Shown piece by piece: positions 59,699-64,000 of a DNA stretch of 64,000 nucleotides (positions within the stretch are counted from its first letter, which is position 1; every line of letters begins with the position of its first letter). Where the stretch lies: contig CALYLX010000083.1 of assembly GCA_944990035.1 (NCBI GenBank), positions 372,001 to 436,000 on the forward strand, in the 5' to 3' direction. Made by a program: the position numbers and the translations under genes. The notes beneath the pieces are model-generated. The model did no database searches. It was not told the origin of the DNA and saw only the letters and a list, made by a program, of their open reading frames with translations. This DNA comes from Clitopilus passeckerianus (taxonomy: Eukaryota > Basidiomycota > Agaricomycetes > Agaricales > Entolomataceae).

Positions 59699-59870
59699 TG
59701 ACCTCGAACAATGTTTTGGTAAGATATCTCATCGTGGTAAGTTGCCAAGCTGACGTCGGTCGATTTGACCAGTGATTGATCTATCGGAGGCTCACCGGTC
59801 ACCTGATACAGTAACAACTGGCGGCCTCAGACAATGGTTGCCTGAAGCTTCTGATCGTGCTTCTCTCACC
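59699..59870 (-). pseudogene. remnant of a BTB-array gene
   Basis: One open exon reads EPPIDQSLVKSTDVSLATYH and DEISYQNIVR before a GTCAGT donor-like site. It resembles the HDDIYYxxMV linker that precedes the BTB exon in the array. The foldback element separates it from paralogue 12 and no matching BTB exon follows it. Confidence 0.4.
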
Positions 59871-59899
59871 TATGTAACTCCTTCATCTTACTCTCCATA

Positions 59900-60800
59900 T
59901 TCCCCGTCGTTTCCAATAGTCGAGTTGCTGGTGCAATATGCTCAGCCTCCTCTGTTCACTGTGGAGGCAAAACTTCCCATGGCACCACCCCCCTAGGAAC
60001 GACAGGCAAATCAGGAACTTCGTCTCCCCCTGAGAGACTCAGTCGGCTCAGGCTCTGCATAACCAGCGACATTTGTTATGAGAGCTGTGGGCACAGCGAA
60101 GGCACAGATGGAATGGACGGAATTGCACCTGGTCATATTCTTCGCGTACAATTAGTATTAAATCAATAAGAGACAACTTCTGACATTAGGAACTGGGTGT
60201 TAATATACCAATATATAAAAAATACAGCGAGCAGAAAGTCCGTCCACCCACGTGACCGTGGGATCTAGATTCCTTTCCAAACTAAATTGCTCTTTAAGTT
60301 CATCTATTCTCACGAGACTCCTGTCTGTTACACCATCATGGCATCCCTCCCCACTGCCATGTACATATTCCCTCTCCATCAACAAACCTCACCATTCTCT
60401 TGGGGCTGCTATCGACACCCGAAACCCTCTCAAGCATACTCAACGTCCATACCCCACCAATCAGATTTTGCCCGTTCAGCCTTCCGACCAAACTGCTTAG
60501 CCGCTCCACACTTTGATGCTTGATACCCTACTTCTTCAAGGCGACCTTTGCTCCTCCCAACACTATTTGCCTTCATGCTCAGCTTTCGAGCCAAAATTCA
60601 AGAACTTCCGTAAGACAGACCATTTGACCATATTTATTGCATCAATATTCACCACCTCTATTCAGGAAACCCTATCGAACCCCATGATTCCGCTCACAAA
60701 ACAAAACTCCATCAGCCTATAAAGATCACCCACCAATCCACCTCTGGAATCATAACTCAATTCAACACATTCTATCTACATTCACCCTCATACACGTACA
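59900..60800. other. AT-rich region without a supported gene
   Basis: Only short, low-complexity open frames occur. A TATA-like CCTATAAAGATC at about 60717 precedes the small open frame at 60810. Confidence 0.35.
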
Positions 60801-60809
60801 TCACAAACC

Positions 60810-61046
60810 ATGGGAAATGGCTCTGCAACTATTGTCAGAATTATCCCCGTTTTTGCCCAACGTCCTACCACTTCCGAAGATTCCAAGAACAAAGTCATCT
60901 ATGATGCTGAAATCTTCATTAGGGTGTTTCATGCTGTTGCTTTTGACGGAATTTTGATGGGATTTTCCACTTGTTTTTGGGATTACTTTCAATCAAAAAG
61001 CGCTCGAAAAACGGCCAAAAAATGCTTGAAAAATGCGCCTATGTGA
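60810..61046 (+). CDS. small open frame running into a dispersed repeat
   Basis: The ATG sits in good context (ACAAACCATGGGAAA) about 90 bp after a TATA-like CCTATAAAG, with a C/A-rich leader. The 78-residue product begins MGNGSATIVRIIPVFAQRPT. Its second half lies inside a repeat also found in inverted form near 62215-62375, so the frame may be a gene start cut off by the repeat. Confidence 0.3.
   Translation: MGNGSATIVRIIPVFAQRPTTSEDSKNKVIYDAEIFIRVFHAVAFDGILMGFSTCFWDYFQSKSARKTAKKCLKNAPM
60905..61045 (+). repeat. dispersed repeat, copy 1
   Basis: The stretch with AGGGTGTTTCATGCTGTTGC and TTTTGACGGAATTTTGATGG is found again, reverse-complemented and diverged, at about 62215-62375. Confidence 0.6.
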
Positions 61047-61197
61047 AACCCCTCTGAATACATTTTTTTTTCTTGCGTTCCTTCATAGCTAGTCAACTAA
61101 TTCAATAAATTTTATCTGATGACTAACATGCACTTGACCCAATCTGGTATGCCCACCATCCCGCTGCGTCAACGCCTCCTCAACGGGGTGCTCAAGT

Positions 61198-61629
61198 ATG
61201 CTCAGCGACTTCAGATTTCTTCGGCGGCGTGAGCAGCAGTCTGAGTCTGAGTCTGATTCAGATGCATCAGACACATCCATCCCCGAGTCTAAGGGTGAAT
61301 ACTACCTTCCAAATGGCTCAGATGACTCAGATTTATTGTCGTTATTGTCGTTATTCTCCCTTTTTTCTCTCTTGTCTCTGTCTTCTCTTGAGTCTGAGGA
61401 TACATCAGAGCCTGATACCTGTGGCAACAATTATGATTCAACATCTAGTGATGACATGTATTCGGATGAAGACTGTTACGGTTACCTTGGATACACACCT
61501 GGACTCTTTTTTCCTTTTTACTCATTCATTGTTACTACTTTGGCCCGCTTATACCTACTTGCTTACCTTACAGTGCTGCGCATTACTCATCCTTTTTACA
61601 TTGATTACTCAGTATTCTCACGATTGTGA
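61198..61629 (+). CDS. low-complexity Ser/Leu/Asp-rich open frame
   Basis: The 143-residue frame has an acidic serine stretch (ESESDSDASDTSIPESKG) and a repeated Leu/Ser/Phe stretch from TTATTGTCG-type repeats. A hydrophobic end follows (ARLYLLAYLTVLRITHPF). I know no family for it. Composition suggests a low-complexity repeat rather than a conserved gene. Confidence 0.25.
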   Translation: MLSDFRFLRRREQQSESESDSDASDTSIPESKGEYYLPNGSDDSDLLSLLSLFSLFSLLSLSSLESEDTSEPDTCGNNYDSTSSDDMYSDEDCYGYLGYTPGLFFPFYSFIVTTLARLYLLAYLTVLRITHPFYIDYSVFSRL

Positions 61630-61907
61630 GATACTTATACTATATTTACTTATCATGACTCATAATGACTCTTACCCCGACTCACTCTGAGTCATACTTA
61701 TTTTACTTACATAGCATTGCTGCGCAATGCCCAACCCTTAGCCCTACCAACCTTGTATAAATACTTTCACGCTTTTGGTCTTGCTTTCTCAGCTTGACCT
61801 AAAAGCCTATACATTGCTATTTGCTTTAACTTCGACTTGCTTGATTACTCTCGCTCGTCTCTACAAAGGCTGGTAGAGGACTAAGCAGCTGAACCCTTGA
61901 TATTTGT

Positions 61908-61935
61908 TTAAGCTAGTAGTAATACTAGCTTAACA
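61908..61935. repeat. short perfect inverted repeat
   Basis: AAGCTAGTA and TACTAGCTT flank a 4-base GTAA spacer in an AT-rich non-coding stretch. It could form a small hairpin. Confidence 0.5.
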
Positions 61936-62214
61936 ACGACATAGACACTATCTATGAATGAAAACTGGCTACCATCAGGGCGCACATCAAGTACCTCACC
62001 AAAACATGTGTTCTCAAGCCCAATCGTGTTCACAAGCTATCACAACTCTACCTTGTACTGGTACTGACATCGGGTGACATCGGGCAATGGAGGATGTCAA
62101 ATGTGAAACATGTATTTTAAATTTAATTGACATTTCAAAGAATAATTATTTAATTATGTGGTATCTCACGTGAGCTGGATTGGAAAAACAAGATGGAAAG
62201 CGGGATGGAAATCT

Positions 62215-62375
62215 TGCAAAAGCAGCTCTAGTGCTGCTCTTGCATACTTTAAAAAATGGTTGTGTTTTTTGACGCAGTGTTTTTTCGGAAGGTTCCAAAC
62301 TCTGAAAAGCGAGATGAAAGTGAAGTCAAAAACCCATCAAAATTCCACCAAAAGCAACAGCGTGAAACACCCTAT
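62215..62375 (-). repeat. dispersed repeat, copy 2 (inverted)
   Basis: CATCAAAATTCCACCAAAAG followed by CAACAGCGTGAAACACCCTA is the reverse complement, with several changes, of the block at 60905-61045. Confidence 0.6.
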
Positions 62376-62429
62376 TGGCTTTGACAACAACAACATCACT
62401 ATTACCTTCCATTATGAATGGATGCACTC

Positions 62430-63210
62430 TTAGATGGAGCCACCTATCTCATCAATGGCAAACTAGGTTCAGTTCACAGTGACACAGACGCAGGAGATGG
62501 TTACGATCTGGGAGACTATGATCTTCTCATTGAAACATCTTCGGTATGCTATCATTACACCTACTAGAACCATTTACTGATATCCACCACAGATGTACCC
62601 AGTAAACAACAAGATCCCCGTTTCGCCTATGGTAATCCTCGCTGGAGTGGTATGTTTCCACTCAATGATTTTTACGTTTCTCTCACTCCATATTCTTCAT
62701 AGGTTGGACAGAAGTTCTCAAAAACCAGTTTCAACATCAATTTTTCTCAATACATTCTTGGAGGAAATCAAGTCTTTTCTTTCTCTGTCAACCCTCAAAC
62801 GGGTAACAAATGTTTCAATAATCTCAACATTCACCACAACTCCCACTGCGCCCTTATGGGTTCTGTCACCAGTACTGCTGAAGCAAGCTTGGACGGCCTT
62901 GGAAAAAGAATCTCTATTGAATTCCACAATACAGTATCAATTTCATCTCTGCTGAGAGCTCGGCTCTAAAAACAACTCCTCGCACCAGTTCATGATCCCT
63001 CCAATAAAAAATTACCCTTACTGACGTGCATGTCATTCAGGGAAGATATCCAGATTCTTGGCTTGGCAGAACCTGCCATCCTCGCCTGACAAATCTCCAT
63101 CACCCTCCAAGGAACGAGAATGCACTCCAGTTCCCGTGAAATCGGTACATCTCTATTGCATTCCATTGCTATTGATACTAAAAATGTCCTACAGTCTTCC
63201 AGGGACAATG
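62430..63210 (+). pseudogene. decayed open frame, possibly element-associated
   Basis: Pieces in different frames read DGATYLINGKLGSVHSDTDA, GDGYDLGDYDLLIETSS, MYPVNNKIPVSPMVILAGVV and, after an intron-like gap, FNINFSQYILGGNQVFSFSV, with CFNNLNIHHNSHCALMGSVT. They look like one diverged protein with frame breaks and stops. Similar proteins accompany repeats in Agaricomycetes by my recollection, but I cannot name a family. Confidence 0.3.
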
Positions 63211-63269
63211 ACGATCAGCCACTCCATAAGAAATAAAAAGGATGACAACCAAAAACTCCAGCTATCATA

Positions 63270-64000
63270 AGTTTGCCATCAACGATCATATCATATTGAC
63301 CCTGATAATACCATAATACAGTAGGTCCTAGAACAAGCTGATGACAAAGAAGTAGTTGAGGCTGAACCAAGGAAGACGCAAGGAGGAAGAGGTGCCCGGT
63401 CAAAGAAGACGTGAGGTGGAGATGTAAAACCGAATTCCAAGTTCTATCTTTAGATAGGACGAGGTTTGTCTGTTGAAAATCTTGGCTGTTTTTTCAGTGC
63501 ATTTTGATATTCACATGTTAAAATACTCTGGGCTTTTGCCATTTATGTATAGTTTCCTTTCATCTTGGAGTAATTTGATCCCGGCACAGCACCGAAACTT
63601 CCGGATTTAGCTTCATTCTTGCTGCTTGTTCTGAATGACTGTTGTCCTCATTCCTTTTCAGCCCCTCTGGTTTTGTGGTCAATTGATGTCTGTGCCTTCT
63701 GATATTGTAGCAGTGAATTTACGTTGGTTAACTACATTTGCATGTTGTTGACTTTAAACATTTTTCCATATGGTGTATTCCATCAATTCTCTGTCTACGT
63801 TGAGGTTTTGGGTCAAGACCCTCCTAATAACCATTGTACATATTGCAGGGACTTGCATCAAATATGACTTGTATTTACAACTTAGGTTACACTTATATTT
63901 TCATTGTGAATAACTTTGCCTTTACGGTTCATCCTCTATTGCTTCTTATGCTCAGTCCTCTCTTTCATCTTCGTCATAATCCGATTTGATAGCCTGTCGA
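63270..64000. other. AT-rich right edge, no gene supported
   Basis: No open frame with a recognisable domain is visible on either strand. Confidence 0.35.

Overview
The window looks like nuclear DNA of an Agaricomycete (mushroom-forming basidiomycete). Genes are broken by many introns of about 50-60 nt with GT-AG ends. The families present are ones expanded or typical in that group: NACHT-WD40 NLR-like proteins, BTB/POZ proteins, hydrophobic surface-binding (HsbA) proteins and DUF6533 membrane proteins. I found no bacterial, viral or CRISPR features and no convincing tRNA or rRNA.

Layout. 0.9-5.1 kb (minus): an NLR-like protein with a NACHT NTPase and about 13 WD40 repeats, with one apparent frame break. 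5.4-12.3 kb (minus): three tandem secreted aldose 1-epimerases. 14.9-15.6 kb (plus): a PLAC8 cysteine-rich protein. 16.1-18.0 kb (minus): an Amt/MEP ammonium transporter. 19.6-20.6 kb (plus): a predicted mitochondrial protein. 21.6-23.3 kb (plus): a DUF6533 membrane protein. 23.4-24.0 kb (minus): an orphan gene. 24.2-25.0 kb (minus): a WrbA-type flavodoxin quinone reductase. 25.7-27.8 kb (minus): a DHA2-type MFS transporter.

28.2-59.4 kb is the striking part. It is an array of twelve BTB/POZ-domain paralogues plus a small remnant, all on the minus strand. They share a variable N-terminal module, a BTB core and two or three copies of a helical module after it. Several end in a poly-lysine tail. 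One copy is 5'-truncated and three carry an apparent single-base frameshift, so the array seems to be in birth-and-death turnover. Four HsbA-type secreted-protein genes (one internally deleted) and one plus-strand HpcH/HpaI aldolase lie among them. Three BTB genes carry related copies of a short upstream block with ACGCGT boxes 21 bp apart.

59.4-64 kb is AT-rich and repeat-like: a foldback element of about 265 bp, a dispersed repeat in two inverted copies, low-complexity sequence and decayed open frames. No single pathway unites the window. The housekeeping and transport genes at 14-28 kb flank an accessory region of rapidly evolving, perhaps recognition-related, families.
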